Positions 1 to 9,184 of a stretch of 35,598 nucleotides of DNA are shown here, one piece after another. The DNA comes from an uncultured Clostridia bacterium (GTDB lineage: Bacteria > Bacillota > Clostridia > TANB77 > CAG-508). A model generated the notes under the pieces. The model had not been told where the DNA came from. It ran no database searches and saw only the letters and a program-made list of their open reading frames with translations. Every line of letters starts with the position of its first letter. The first letter of the stretch is position 1. Where the stretch lies: contig CANQPF010000008.1 in assembly GCA_947625665.1 (NCBI GenBank), forward strand, positions 1 to 35,598, written 5' to 3'. Both the position numbers and the translations under genes were made by a program.

Positions 1-237
1 CCAAGAGATCCAGAAGAAATAATTAAAGAAAAAGGATGGGTTCAAATTTCTGACGAAGGAGCTATTAAGGAAGTAGTGACTAAAATATTAGAGGCTAATC
101 CTAAGTCAATAGCTGATTATAAAGCGGGAAAAGATAAAGCATTAGGATTTTTAGTTGGACAAGCTATGAAAGAAACAAAAGGAAAAGCTAACCCACAAAT
201 GCTTAACCAAATGTTCAAAGAAGAATTGAACAAATAA
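1..237 (+). CDS. gatB: Asp/Glu-tRNA amidotransferase subunit B, C-terminal fragment (5' end outside window)
   Basis: Open frame from base 1 gives [78 protein letters not shown], the typical GatB tail domain. Confidence 0.93.
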   Translation, partial: PRDPEEIIKEKGWVQISDEGAIKEVVTKILEANPKSIADYKAGKDKALGFLVGQAMKETKGKANPQMLNQMFKEELNK

Positions 238-312
238 GAATTTAGTTCACTTATTAAACCAAGGATTGCAAGTGGACATTATAGAATCTTGTTATTTTCA
301 ACAATAAAAAGA

Positions 313-345
313 GAGGGATCCTATTTTTAGGATACCCTCCTTTTA
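313..345 (+). terminator. Intrinsic terminator downstream of gatB
   Basis: GAGGGATCCTA-TTTT-TAGGATaCCCTC stem (one bulge) followed by TTTT. Confidence 0.8.
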
Positions 346-376
346 TAAGGGGAAGGAAAACAAATAGCAAAAAAAT

Positions 377-640
377 TTATACTATTTGCTTTTTTATTGT
401 ATCTATAGCAATAGCACAAATAATAAATTCGATGGCAAAAATAGAACTAAGTTTAAAAATAGATAATCCTAACTCAAACATAAATGGAGGTGATATAGTA
501 GATTGATAAATAATAAGCATAAGTATAGATATTATGCAAAGTATAGAGCAAAATTTCAATCCTTTTTTCAATATATGTAAAGCAGTTTTATCTAAATTTT
601 TAAAAGTATTTTTTATCATAGATATAAAATCTTTTAACAT
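377..640 (-). CDS. Small hydrophobic membrane protein, function unknown
   Basis: 87-aa ORF with two hydrophobic segments, in a region with no competing gene. Confidence 0.6.
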   Translation of the reverse strand: MLKDFISMIKNTFKNLDKTALHILKKGLKFCSILCIISILMLIIYQSTISPPFMFELGLSIFKLSSIFAIEFIICAIAIDTIKKQIV

Positions 641-770
641 TATAATAATCCCTCGCTTATCATTTGTGTATTACTATATATTAATATTAGCATGAAAAAC
701 TAGTAAATACAATGGAAATGTAAACCAGGAAACCCACAATTTAACACTAACATAGAAATTTGAATACAAC

Positions 771-798
771 AAAAAGAGTACCTTTATTATAGGTACTC
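771..798 (-). terminator. Terminator downstream of rpsT
   Basis: GAGTACCT/AGGTACTC stem; on the minus strand it is followed by TTTTTGTTG. Confidence 0.75.
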
Positions 799-829
799 AA
801 ACAAAAACTATGCATAATCTTCATTTAAG

Positions 830-1096
830 TTAGTTCGTAGCTGCATTTAATTTTTTTGATAAAGCAGATTTTTTTCTAGCTGCTGTGTTTTTAACAATAA
901 CACCTTTACTACAAGCTTGATCAATTTTTCTTGTAGCTTCTGAGAATAAAACTTTTGCTTCATCCATTTTTTTATCTTCAATTGCTTGTTCAAACTTTTT
1001 AATAGTTGTTTTATAAGCTGATTTAATCATACTATTTCTTAAAGTTTTCTTTTCTATTATTTTAACTCTTTTTTTAGCTGATTTTATGTTTGGCAT
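830..1096 (-). CDS. rpsT: 30S ribosomal protein S20
   Basis: [39 protein letters not shown]... typical S20, with GGAGG upstream. Confidence 0.97.
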   Translation of the reverse strand: MPNIKSAKKRVKIIEKKTLRNSMIKSAYKTTIKKFEQAIEDKKMDEAKVLFSEATRKIDQACSKGVIVKNTAARKKSALSKKLNAATN

Positions 1097-1282
1097 TTTT
1101 TATTTTGCACCTCCTCTTGTATGTAATTAATCTAACATACAGTATTTTAACATATTTTATTAGATTTTGCAAGCGATTCATGAAAAATATGTATTTTGTT
1201 TAAGTTTTAAGTGAAAATTATTGTAAAAAAAAGTAAGTTGTGATATATTGGGTAAAATAGAAGATTGGAGGATATGATACGT

Positions 1283-1732
1283 ATGATAGCAATTGGAAGT
1301 GACCATGGTGGATATAAATTGAAAGAAGAATTAAAAAGATATTTAGAAGAGAAAGATATTGAATGTAAGGATTTTGGATGTCAAGCAGATGAAAATGTGG
1401 ACTATCCAGATATAGCAGAAAAAGTAGCAGAGGCAGTACAAAAAAATGAATGTAAAAATGGAATATTAGTATGTCGTTCAGGAGTAGGCATGGATATAGT
1501 TGCAAATAAATTTAAGGGTATAAGATGTGCAAATTGTGATACTGAAGAAAAGGCAGAAATGGCTAGAAAACATAATAATGCTAATATATTAGCATTGGGA
1601 GCAGATTATATTTCAGAAAATGAAGCAGTTTGTATTTTAAGAAGATGGCTAGCTAGTGAATTTGAAGCAGGTGGAAGACATGAAGATAGAGTGGAAATAA
1701 TAAAAGAGATAGAAGCTAAAAACATGAAATAA
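1283..1732 (+). CDS. rpiB: Ribose-5-phosphate isomerase B
   Basis: MIAIGSDHGGYKLKEEL...GILVCRSGVGMDIVANKFKGIRCA. Start moved from the track's 1265 to 1283 because GGAGG (1267-1271) is the ribosome binding site. Confidence 0.95.
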   Translation: MIAIGSDHGGYKLKEELKRYLEEKDIECKDFGCQADENVDYPDIAEKVAEAVQKNECKNGILVCRSGVGMDIVANKFKGIRCANCDTEEKAEMARKHNNANILALGADYISENEAVCILRRWLASEFEAGGRHEDRVEIIKEIEAKNMK

Positions 1733-1752
1733 GCTTATGGAGGTATAAGTAT

Positions 1753-2988
1753 ATGTGGGGAAACATAGCAATAGCCTTCCTACTAGCGTTTATTGTTGCA
1801 TTTATGGCAACACCATATACTATAAAAATAGCAGAAAAAGTAGGGGCAGTAGATGTACCAAAAGATAAAAGAAGAATGCATAAAAAAGCAATGCCTAGAT
1901 TTGGAGGACCAGCAGTAATATTAGGATTTCTTGTCTCAGTTATATATTTATTAATAGTAATGAGTATAGAGGGTAGTATTAATTTATTTGACTATAATAA
2001 TTATGGGAAAAAATTAGTTGGCTTTCTTTTAGGAATAATAGTTTTAAGTATAATATGTGCATTAGATGATATAAAGACAATAAAACCTAAATTTAAGTTA
2101 ATAGGACAATTGATAGCTGCAATTATAGTAGTATCATTTGGAATTAGAATTGATGATATAACTTTACCGTTTTTTAATATACCAGAATTAGGAGAAATAG
2201 TACAAGCTATAATTACAATTATTTGGATAGTTGGTATAACAAATGCTATTAATTTAATTGATGGATTAGATGGATTATCATCCGGAATTACAGCAATCTC
2301 ATCAATTTCATTATTAATAATATTTATATTAAATGGTTCACCATATATAGCAGTAGTCCTAATAACAGCGCTTGCGGGAGCTTTAGTAGGATTTTTACCT
2401 TTTAATTTTTCACCAGCAAAAACTTTTATAGGAGATACGGGATCCAACTTTCTTGGATTTGCAACTTCAATTATCTCAATATTAGGAGTTGCAAAAACTT
2501 ATACAGCAGTAGTAATTGTATTACCGGTAATTGTTTTAGGATTACCAATATTTGATACAATATGGGCAATAATAAGAAGATTAATAAAAGGGAAATCAAT
2601 TAAGGCTGTATTCAAAGCTGATAAGGGACATTTACATCACAGAGTTGTTAAATTAGGATTTAGCCAAAAGCAAGCAGTTCTTATTTTATATGGAATGAGT
2701 GCATCATTAGGTCTATTTGCAATTATTTTATTTGATAGTGGAATTTGGAAAGCTTTATCGTTTTTGTTAATGGTTATAGTGGCAATTTCATTAGGATATA
2801 AAAACTTTATAAGGACTAAAGGTACTAACGAAAGGTTTGAATGTGTAGAATGTAAATATATATATAATCCTAAATTTGGAAATGAAAAAGCAGGAGTAAA
2901 ACCTGGAACACCATTTGATGATTTACCAGATGATTGGGTATGTCCAGTTTGTGGAGAAGGTAAGGATATGTTTGAAATACATGAATAA
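1753..2988 (+). CDS. WecA/TagO-like undecaprenyl-phosphate sugar-1-phosphate transferase with C-terminal rubredoxin domain
   Basis: WecA/TagO motifs (KRRMHKKAMPRFGG, NAINLIDGLDGL, FIGDTGSNFLGF, KGHLHHRVVKLG) followed in frame by rubredoxin-like FECVECKYIYNPKFGNEKAGVKPGTPFDDLPDDWVCPVCGEGKDMFEI. Confidence 0.93.
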   Translation: MWGNIAIAFLLAFIVAFMATPYTIKIAEKVGAVDVPKDKRRMHKKAMPRFGGPAVILGFLVSVIYLLIVMSIEGSINLFDYNNYGKKLVGFLLGIIVLSIICALDDIKTIKPKFKLIGQLIAAIIVVSFGIRIDDITLPFFNIPELGEIVQAIITIIWIVGITNAINLIDGLDGLSSGITAISSISLLIIFILNGSPYIAVVLITALAGALVGFLPFNFSPAKTFIGDTGSNFLGFATSIISILGVAKTYTAVVIVLPVIVLGLPIFDTIWAIIRRLIKGKSIKAVFKADKGHLHHRVVKLGFSQKQAVLILYGMSASLGLFAIILFDSGIWKALSFLLMVIVAISLGYKNFIRTKGTNERFECVECKYIYNPKFGNEKAGVKPGTPFDDLPDDWVCPVCGEGKDMFEIHE

Positions 2989-3018
2989 AATATATATAAT
3001 AGGAGAAGGAGTAAGAAA

Positions 3019-3939
3019 ATGAGTGATAAGATATTAATTTTTGGACATAGAAATCCAGATACAGATACAATATGTTCAGCAATAGTAAAACAAATATTAA
3101 ATGAAAAAAGTGGAAACAACGATGTAAAAGCTGTAAGATTAGGAAATGTAAATAAGGAAACAGAATATGTATTAAATTATATAGGAATTGAAGCACCTGA
3201 ATTAATAGAAGAAGTTTCAGAAGGACAAGAAGTTATAATGGTTGATCATAATGAATTCGATCAAAGTGTAGGTGGAATTGATAATGCAAAAATTATAGAA
3301 GTTATAGATCATCACAGAATAAGTAATTTTGAAACTGCAGAACCATTATATTATACAGCTAGACCTTATGGATGTACATCAACAATTTTATATGGTGAGT
3401 TCAAAGAAAAAAATATTAATATAGATAAGAAAGAAGCTACTTTAATGGCTAGTGCAATTATATCTGATACATTATTGCTAAAATCACCAACAACTACAGA
3501 ATATGATAGAAAAGCATTAACTGAATTAGCTGATATTGCCGGAATTAATATAAATGAATATGGATTAGATATGTTAAAAGCGGGGACAGATTTAGATGAT
3601 TTTACAGAGGAAGAATTAGTAAATTTAGATTCTAAAAAATTTGAAAAAGATGGAGTTAAATGCGTTATAGCTCAGGTAAATACTGTTAGTATTGATGATG
3701 TATTAAAAAGAGAGAAAAAATTAAAAGAAGCTATGCAAAATGAAATAAATAAAAATGATTTAGATGTTTGTATTTTAGCAATTACTGATATTTTGAATAG
3801 TAATTCTGAACTGATTGTTTTAGGAGAAAGGTCAGATGTAATAGAAAAATCACATCATCTAGAAAATGATAGGGTATTTTTAGAGGGAGTAGTTTCAAGG
3901 AAAAAACAACTTTTACCACTTGTAGAAAGTAATATATAG
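3019..3939 (+). CDS. ppaC: Manganese-dependent inorganic pyrophosphatase (DHH family)
   Basis: GHRNPDTDTICSAI, MVDHNEFDQS, VIDHHRI motifs, and the C-terminal SRKKQLLP motif. Confidence 0.93.
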   Translation: MSDKILIFGHRNPDTDTICSAIVKQILNEKSGNNDVKAVRLGNVNKETEYVLNYIGIEAPELIEEVSEGQEVIMVDHNEFDQSVGGIDNAKIIEVIDHHRISNFETAEPLYYTARPYGCTSTILYGEFKEKNINIDKKEATLMASAIISDTLLLKSPTTTEYDRKALTELADIAGININEYGLDMLKAGTDLDDFTEEELVNLDSKKFEKDGVKCVIAQVNTVSIDDVLKREKKLKEAMQNEINKNDLDVCILAITDILNSNSELIVLGERSDVIEKSHHLENDRVFLEGVVSRKKQLLPLVESNI

Positions 3940-3980
3940 AAAATAGTTTTAACATAGTTAAATAAAAATTAGTATAATAA

Positions 3981-4015
3981 AAAATATAATCGATTAATTT
4001 GATTATATTTTTTTT
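3981..4015 (+). terminator. Terminator downstream of ppaC
   Basis: AAAATATAATC/GATTATATTTT 11-bp stem with T tail. Confidence 0.75.
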
Positions 4016-4116
4016 GTAATTCAAAAGACGATAAGAAATGTGCAAAGAAGTCAACATAAGACTAAATCAATAAGCTCTTACGGCAGTAAGGAATCTACCT
4101 TGAAAAAGGGAAAAAT

Positions 4117-4145
4117 TTGACAAAAAAGGAATAATACTATATAAT
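4117..4145 (+). promoter_or_regulatory. Sigma-A type promoter for the NlpC/P60 gene
   Basis: TTGACA, 17-nt spacer, TATAAT; exact consensus hexamers, about 40 nt before the start codon. Confidence 0.8.
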
Positions 4146-4187
4146 TATCTATGTCTTAGAAAAAATTCAATGTAAAAGGAGAAGGAA

Positions 4188-5534
4188 ATGAAAAGTAAAA
4201 TGAATATTAAGAGCATTATAACCATGGCAGCCGTAAGTGTAATGAGTTTTGTGTTCTTAAATATGAGTTGTGCTGCAAATACGGCGAAAATTTCAGTAGA
4301 CAGAGCAAATCTTAGGGAAAGCGCTTCTTCAGATTCATCAATAGTAGATAAGATGAATAAAGATGAAGAGGTAGAAGTTTTAGAAAATGTAGGGGAATGG
4401 AGTAAAGTTAGATATAAAGAAGATACTGGATATGTAAAAACAGAGTTGTTGAATATTAGTACAACAGAAGAAAATACTCAAGAACAAAACACTCAAGAAA
4501 ATACAAATAATGAAGAAAATGTACAGAATGCAAACGAAAATAATAGTGAAGAACAACAACAAAATACTGAAAATTTAGCAGAAAAGCCAGCAGAAGAAAC
4601 TCAAAATGTAGAAGAAAAATTTTTTGTAGTAGAAGATATTAATATCAAATTAGTTCCACTAATAAATGCTACAAACATGAACTCAATACAAAAAGATCAA
4701 GAAGTATCTGTAGAAAAAACAATTAATGGATGGTCTTTAATTGAAATTCAATCATCAAATATTAGAGGTTGGGTAAGAGAAGAAAAAATTATAAGTGAAA
4801 GCAAAAAGAAAGAAGCAGAAGAACTTGCTAAGGCTGAGCAAGAAGCTGCAGAAAAAGCAGCTAAAGAAGAAGCTGAAAAGAATGCACCAGCAATTAAGAA
4901 AAGTTTTGTACAAATAGAAAAAGTAAACTTAAGGAAAGAAAATAACACAAATGCTGAGATTATAGGTAAGTTGCCTAAAAATACAGAAGTAGAAGTGTTA
5001 GAAGAAAATGCAGAATGGAGTAAATGTAGAGTAAATGGATTAATTGGATATATTTCAACACAGTACTTAGGAAGTGAAAAGGTTGAAGACGTTCAAGAAG
5101 AAGTTACTTCAAGAGGTTCTACTAAGGCAAGGGAAGTAACAGCAGATACACAACTTCATGATATTGCAGCAACGACATCAGCATCAGGTAAAGGAGCAGA
5201 AATAGCAGCATTTGCCAAAACTTTAGTTGGAAAATCATATGCTTATGGAGCAACAGGACCAAATTCTTTTGATTGTTCTGGTCTTACATCATATGTTTTT
5301 GCTCACTTTGGAGTAGGTTTACCACATAGTTCTGAGTCACAGAGAAATTGTGGTACAGCTGTAGACAGAAGTGCTTTAGCACCTGGAGATTTAGTTTGTT
5401 ATAGAGGACACGTGGCTATATATATTGGTGGTGGTCAAGTTGTCCATGCATCTACACCAAAGTCAGGAGTGTGTGTTTCAACAGTTAATGGAGCTAAGCC
5501 AGGAGCTTATATTACTTCAAGAAGATTAGTTTAA
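4188..5534 (+). CDS. Secreted SH3-domain NlpC/P60 peptidoglycan endopeptidase
   Basis: Signal peptide, SH3b-like repeats (VDRANLRESASSDSSIVDKM; IEKVNLRKENNTNAEIIGKL), Ala/Glu-rich linker and NlpC/P60 domain (NSFDCSGLTSYVF, PGDLVCYRGHVAIYIGGGQVVHAS). Confidence 0.95.
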   Translation: MKSKMNIKSIITMAAVSVMSFVFLNMSCAANTAKISVDRANLRESASSDSSIVDKMNKDEEVEVLENVGEWSKVRYKEDTGYVKTELLNISTTEENTQEQNTQENTNNEENVQNANENNSEEQQQNTENLAEKPAEETQNVEEKFFVVEDINIKLVPLINATNMNSIQKDQEVSVEKTINGWSLIEIQSSNIRGWVREEKIISESKKKEAEELAKAEQEAAEKAAKEEAEKNAPAIKKSFVQIEKVNLRKENNTNAEIIGKLPKNTEVEVLEENAEWSKCRVNGLIGYISTQYLGSEKVEDVQEEVTSRGSTKAREVTADTQLHDIAATTSASGKGAEIAAFAKTLVGKSYAYGATGPNSFDCSGLTSYVFAHFGVGLPHSSESQRNCGTAVDRSALAPGDLVCYRGHVAIYIGGGQVVHASTPKSGVCVSTVNGAKPGAYITSRRLV

Positions 5535-5546
5535 GGAGAAAATTAA

Positions 5547-8054
5547 TTGAAGCGACCGATTTTAGTCATTACTTTAGGATATATAATAGGAATAATAATG
5601 GGGCTATACTTTGATAAAAGTATGGTCCTTATTTATGTTCTTATAATAGGAATTTTATCAACAATATTATTTATCTGTTCGAGAAATAGATATTTTAGAT
5701 ATGTAAAACTTTATTTAAAGTTATCTACGATTATTTTGATTTTGATAGCATTCTTTTTTGGATTATTATATGTTAGAAATAAGAAAGATGAATATGTAGA
5801 TATTTATACATATATGGAATCTTGTGAAAGTATAAAATTAAAAGGAAAAATAGTAAGCAATAAAGAAGAACGAAAATATAAGGATGTTTATAAAATAAAA
5901 ATAGATTCCACTAAAAAATTAAAAGGAAAGACTTTTTATTGTTATATAAATAAAAAAATAAAAAATGAGATTGAGTATGGTGATTATGTTGAAATAGAAG
6001 GAAAATTTCAGAGACCATCAACTCAGAGAAATAGTAAAGGATTTGACTATTCTAATTATTTGAAGACTAAAAATATATATGGGACGATAAATATTAGTGA
6101 TATAAAAGTTGAAGAAAAAATAAATAAACATTCTATATTTAAATATATTAATATGTTTAAATTAAAAATAAAAGATGCTTCAGGGCAAATAGAAGGAAAG
6201 GACAGGCAAGGTATTTTTTTAGGTTTAATTTTAGGAGATACTTCAAATATAGAAGAAGATTTAATGGAAGATTTTAGAACTGCAAGTTTAGCACATGTTC
6301 TAGCTGTATCTGGAATGCATATATCATATTTGAGTATAGGAAGCTTAATACTTTTTAAGAATTTATTTGGTAAAAGAAAATCATATATAATTTCGAGTAT
6401 AATAATTATATTATATATAATGTTAACAGGATTTGCATCATCTGCAATGAGGGCAGGAATTGTTAGTATAACGATGATGTTAGCTAACTTTTCTTATAAA
6501 AAGAATGACATTGTCACTAGTATTAGCTTATCTTTATTAATTATTTTAATTCAAAATCCGTTTTTAATATGGAATGCAGGTTTACAATTATCGTATATTG
6601 GAACAATTGGAATTATTGTTTTACAACCTATTCTATTAAAAAAGTTGAAAAAAATAAAAATAAAAGATAGAAGAATAAAATATAGGATTCCTAAAGTAAT
6701 AATACATGTTTTAGAAAAAGCAGAAGAAATAATTTCTATTATAATTTCCGCACAAATAATGATTATTCCTATTTCAATATTCCATTTTAATCTATTAAGT
6801 AGTTATTTTATTATCACAAATTTTCTTATAAGTATAATAATTGGTCCGATTTTTATCATAGGGATTATTTATACTGTATCAATCTTTATTAATTCAGAAA
6901 TATCATTGTTAATCGCAAAAATTCTACAACTAGGAATTGGGATTATTATTAAAATTTCAAAAATTCCACAAAATTTAATGGGTGGAAAAACATATATTCC
7001 GACACCTAAAATTTGGCAAATTGCTTGCTACTATTTTTTAGTAATCGTTATTGCATATGTTAACTTAATTCAAAATAAACAGGTAAAGAATATGACTCAA
7101 CAAAGAATTTTAAATTTAATAGCGTTAGCAAAATTTAAATATAGAAATAGAATAAGTAAAAAGAAAAAAATTTTAGTTTATTCAATATTACAATTAATTT
7201 TATGTTTGATATTAGTTATTCCAAATGAGCTAGAGGTTAATTTCATAGATGTAGGACAAGGGGATTCAACTTTTATTATAACTCCATCAAAAAAAACAAT
7301 ATTAATTGATGGAGGAGGTAGTATCAATAGTGAATTTGATGTAGGTAAATCTACTTTATTACCTTACATTTTAGATAAAGGATTTAATAAAATAGATTAT
7401 GTCATGATTAGTCACTTTGACCAAGACCATGTAGGAGGTATAATTACTATTTTAGAAAATCTTAAAGTAGGCCAGGTAATTATATCAAAACAAGCAGAAA
7501 AAACAGATAATTATGAAAGATTTTTGAAAATAGTTAAAGAGAAAAAAATAGATGTAAAGGTGGTTAAACGAGGAGAAAGTTTAAATATAGATAAGAATAT
7601 AAATTTAAAAATTATTTGGCCAAATCAAGAACCGATAAGTGAAAATATGTTAAATAATAATGCTATTGTAGCAAAATTACTTTATAATGAATTTTCATGT
7701 TTATTTACAGGAGATATAGAACAAATTGCTGAAGAAGAGATTATAAAAGTGCTAGATAAAGAAAAAATTAATAGTTTGGAATCAACAGTTTTAAAAGTTG
7801 CACATCATGGTTCTAAAACATCATCCACACAAGAGTTTTTGAATAAAGTTAAACCTAAAATAGCACTGGTAGGAGTTGGAGAAAATAATATATTTGGACA
7901 TCCAAATGAAAATGTTTTAGAACGATTAACAAAGTTGGATTGTAAAATATTTAGGACTGATAAAAATGGCGAGATAAATTTAAGAATAAAAAAGAATGGC
8001 AAGTTCAAAGTAATGAATAAAATTTCAAATTTTGTAAATAATAACAACAATTAG
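5547..8054 (+). CDS. comEC: ComEC/Rec2 DNA uptake channel with metallo-beta-lactamase domain
   Basis: Competence domain (HVLAVSGMHISYL) plus C-terminal VNFIDVGQGDSTFI / ISHFDQDHVGGI / VAHHGSKTSS. Confidence 0.95.
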   Translation: MKRPILVITLGYIIGIIMGLYFDKSMVLIYVLIIGILSTILFICSRNRYFRYVKLYLKLSTIILILIAFFFGLLYVRNKKDEYVDIYTYMESCESIKLKGKIVSNKEERKYKDVYKIKIDSTKKLKGKTFYCYINKKIKNEIEYGDYVEIEGKFQRPSTQRNSKGFDYSNYLKTKNIYGTINISDIKVEEKINKHSIFKYINMFKLKIKDASGQIEGKDRQGIFLGLILGDTSNIEEDLMEDFRTASLAHVLAVSGMHISYLSIGSLILFKNLFGKRKSYIISSIIIILYIMLTGFASSAMRAGIVSITMMLANFSYKKNDIVTSISLSLLIILIQNPFLIWNAGLQLSYIGTIGIIVLQPILLKKLKKIKIKDRRIKYRIPKVIIHVLEKAEEIISIIISAQIMIIPISIFHFNLLSSYFIITNFLISIIIGPIFIIGIIYTVSIFINSEISLLIAKILQLGIGIIIKISKIPQNLMGGKTYIPTPKIWQIACYYFLVIVIAYVNLIQNKQVKNMTQQRILNLIALAKFKYRNRISKKKKILVYSILQLILCLILVIPNELEVNFIDVGQGDSTFIITPSKKTILIDGGGSINSEFDVGKSTLLPYILDKGFNKIDYVMISHFDQDHVGGIITILENLKVGQVIISKQAEKTDNYERFLKIVKEKKIDVKVVKRGESLNIDKNINLKIIWPNQEPISENMLNNNAIVAKLLYNEFSCLFTGDIEQIAEEEIIKVLDKEKINSLESTVLKVAHHGSKTSSTQEFLNKVKPKIALVGVGENNIFGHPNENVLERLTKLDCKIFRTDKNGEINLRIKKNGKFKVMNKISNFVNNNNN

Positions 8055-8079
8055 TAGTATAGAAAGAAGGGTGAACTTT

Positions 8080-8535
8080 GTGAACAAGACAATACTTGCA
8101 ATGCTTATGTTTATAGTAATTCTAACAGGAGTTATTATTGGAATAAATACTTATGAAAATCAACAGTATGCAAACATACAAGAAAATAATCAGATAAAAA
8201 ATGAAAATGTAGTTAACGAAATAGCGTCAAATGACGAAGAAATTTATGATGATTGTACTGATGAATGGGAAATTATGAATAATGAAGAAAGCAAAACAGA
8301 AACTTTACAAGTTAATTCTGGATATGAAAAGGAAGAAAAAAATAAATTTATTTTAAGAGATATGTATGGAAAAATAGTAATATACAAAATAGATGAAGAT
8401 GGGGAGGAAATTGAATATGACTTAACAGATATTGCTACAGATTATTTGGCAGAAGAAGATAAGCAAAATTTAAGAAATGGTATTACTGTAAGTGGAGAAG
8501 AAGCGCTAAATCAATTACTAGAAGATTTTGAATAG
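8080..8535 (+). CDS. Membrane-anchored protein with BofC C-terminal-like domain
   Basis: One N-terminal hydrophobic segment; C-terminus FILRDMYGKIVIYKIDEDGEEIEYDLTDIATDYLAEEDKQNLRNGITVSGEEALNQLLEDFE follows the BofC_C pattern. GTG at 8080 has the better-spaced ribosome binding site (AGAAGG) than the track start 8071. Confidence 0.7.
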   Translation: MNKTILAMLMFIVILTGVIIGINTYENQQYANIQENNQIKNENVVNEIASNDEEIYDDCTDEWEIMNNEESKTETLQVNSGYEKEEKNKFILRDMYGKIVIYKIDEDGEEIEYDLTDIATDYLAEEDKQNLRNGITVSGEEALNQLLEDFE

Positions 8536-8538
8536 AAA

Positions 8539-8580
8539 AATCCTTGCACTAAATTTGTGCAAGGATTAAAATTATTTTTT
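8539..8580. terminator. Bidirectional terminator between the bofC-like gene and pgsA
   Basis: AATCCTTGCAC/GTGCAAGGATT 11-bp perfect stem; T-rich tails on both strands at a convergent junction. Confidence 0.85.
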
Positions 8581-9162
8581 CTTTTTTATTGAAACGTCTT
8601 TAACATCTTTTTTTAAATCACTTTTATCAATTATTCCATAAGTTGATAAGTCATGTATATACAAGATTAAAGCTATAACTGTCATTATTAATGCAATACA
8701 ATATATTCCTAAAACGATGCTATTCCAAAAACCTGAAAGGTTTAAAGATTTAGTTATTATTGAGGCAGCTATAGATACATAAAATAGGAATGTTGCAAAC
8801 TTTCCATACCATCTACTGTATACAACGACATCTTTTCCATAAAGGAAAGAGGCTCCAGCAACCATGGTAAACTCTTTTAATACAACGATTAAAAGTATCC
8901 ATAGAGGAATTATATGCAATACAACTAAAGCAGTTAGAATAGATACTAAAGTTAATTTATCTGCTAACGGATCCATTAACTTTCCGAAATTTGAAATTAA
9001 ATTGTACTTTCTTGCAATGCATCCATCCGCAACGTCAGTTAATCCAGTTATTATAATAAGTATAAGTGATAAAATATACTTTTCAGTAAATAATCCTATT
9101 AAAATTATAGGAATCAATAAAAATCTCATTATAGTTAAAGTGTTTGGTATATATTTTAACAT
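8572..9162 (-). CDS. pgsA: CDP-diacylglycerol--glycerol-3-phosphate 3-phosphatidyltransferase
   Basis: MLKYIPNTLTIMRFLLIPII...DVADGCIARKYNLISNFGKLMDPLADK, a CDP-alcohol phosphotransferase signature. The track's first ATG overlaps the GGAGG site, so the start is taken at 9162. Confidence 0.92.
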   Translation of the reverse strand: MLKYIPNTLTIMRFLLIPIILIGLFTEKYILSLILIIITGLTDVADGCIARKYNLISNFGKLMDPLADKLTLVSILTALVVLHIIPLWILLIVVLKEFTMVAGASFLYGKDVVVYSRWYGKFATFLFYVSIAASIITKSLNLSGFWNSIVLGIYCIALIMTVIALILYIHDLSTYGIIDKSDLKKDVKDVSIKKKK

Positions 9163-9184
9163 GAAAACCTCCATATGTTATAGA

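Noticed and set aside
1218-3196. Antisense ORFs in the track (1218-1505, 2001-2447, 2637-3119, 2870-3196, all minus)
   Set aside because: They lie opposite rpiB, the WecA/TagO-rubredoxin gene and ppaC, which have clear family motifs; hydrophobic low-complexity translations are expected antisense to AT-rich genes.
4020-4187. c-di-AMP (ydaO) riboswitch upstream of the NlpC/P60 gene
   Set aside because: Such genes often carry one, but the required conserved segments were not recognised, and the only structured part lies upstream of a consensus promoter.
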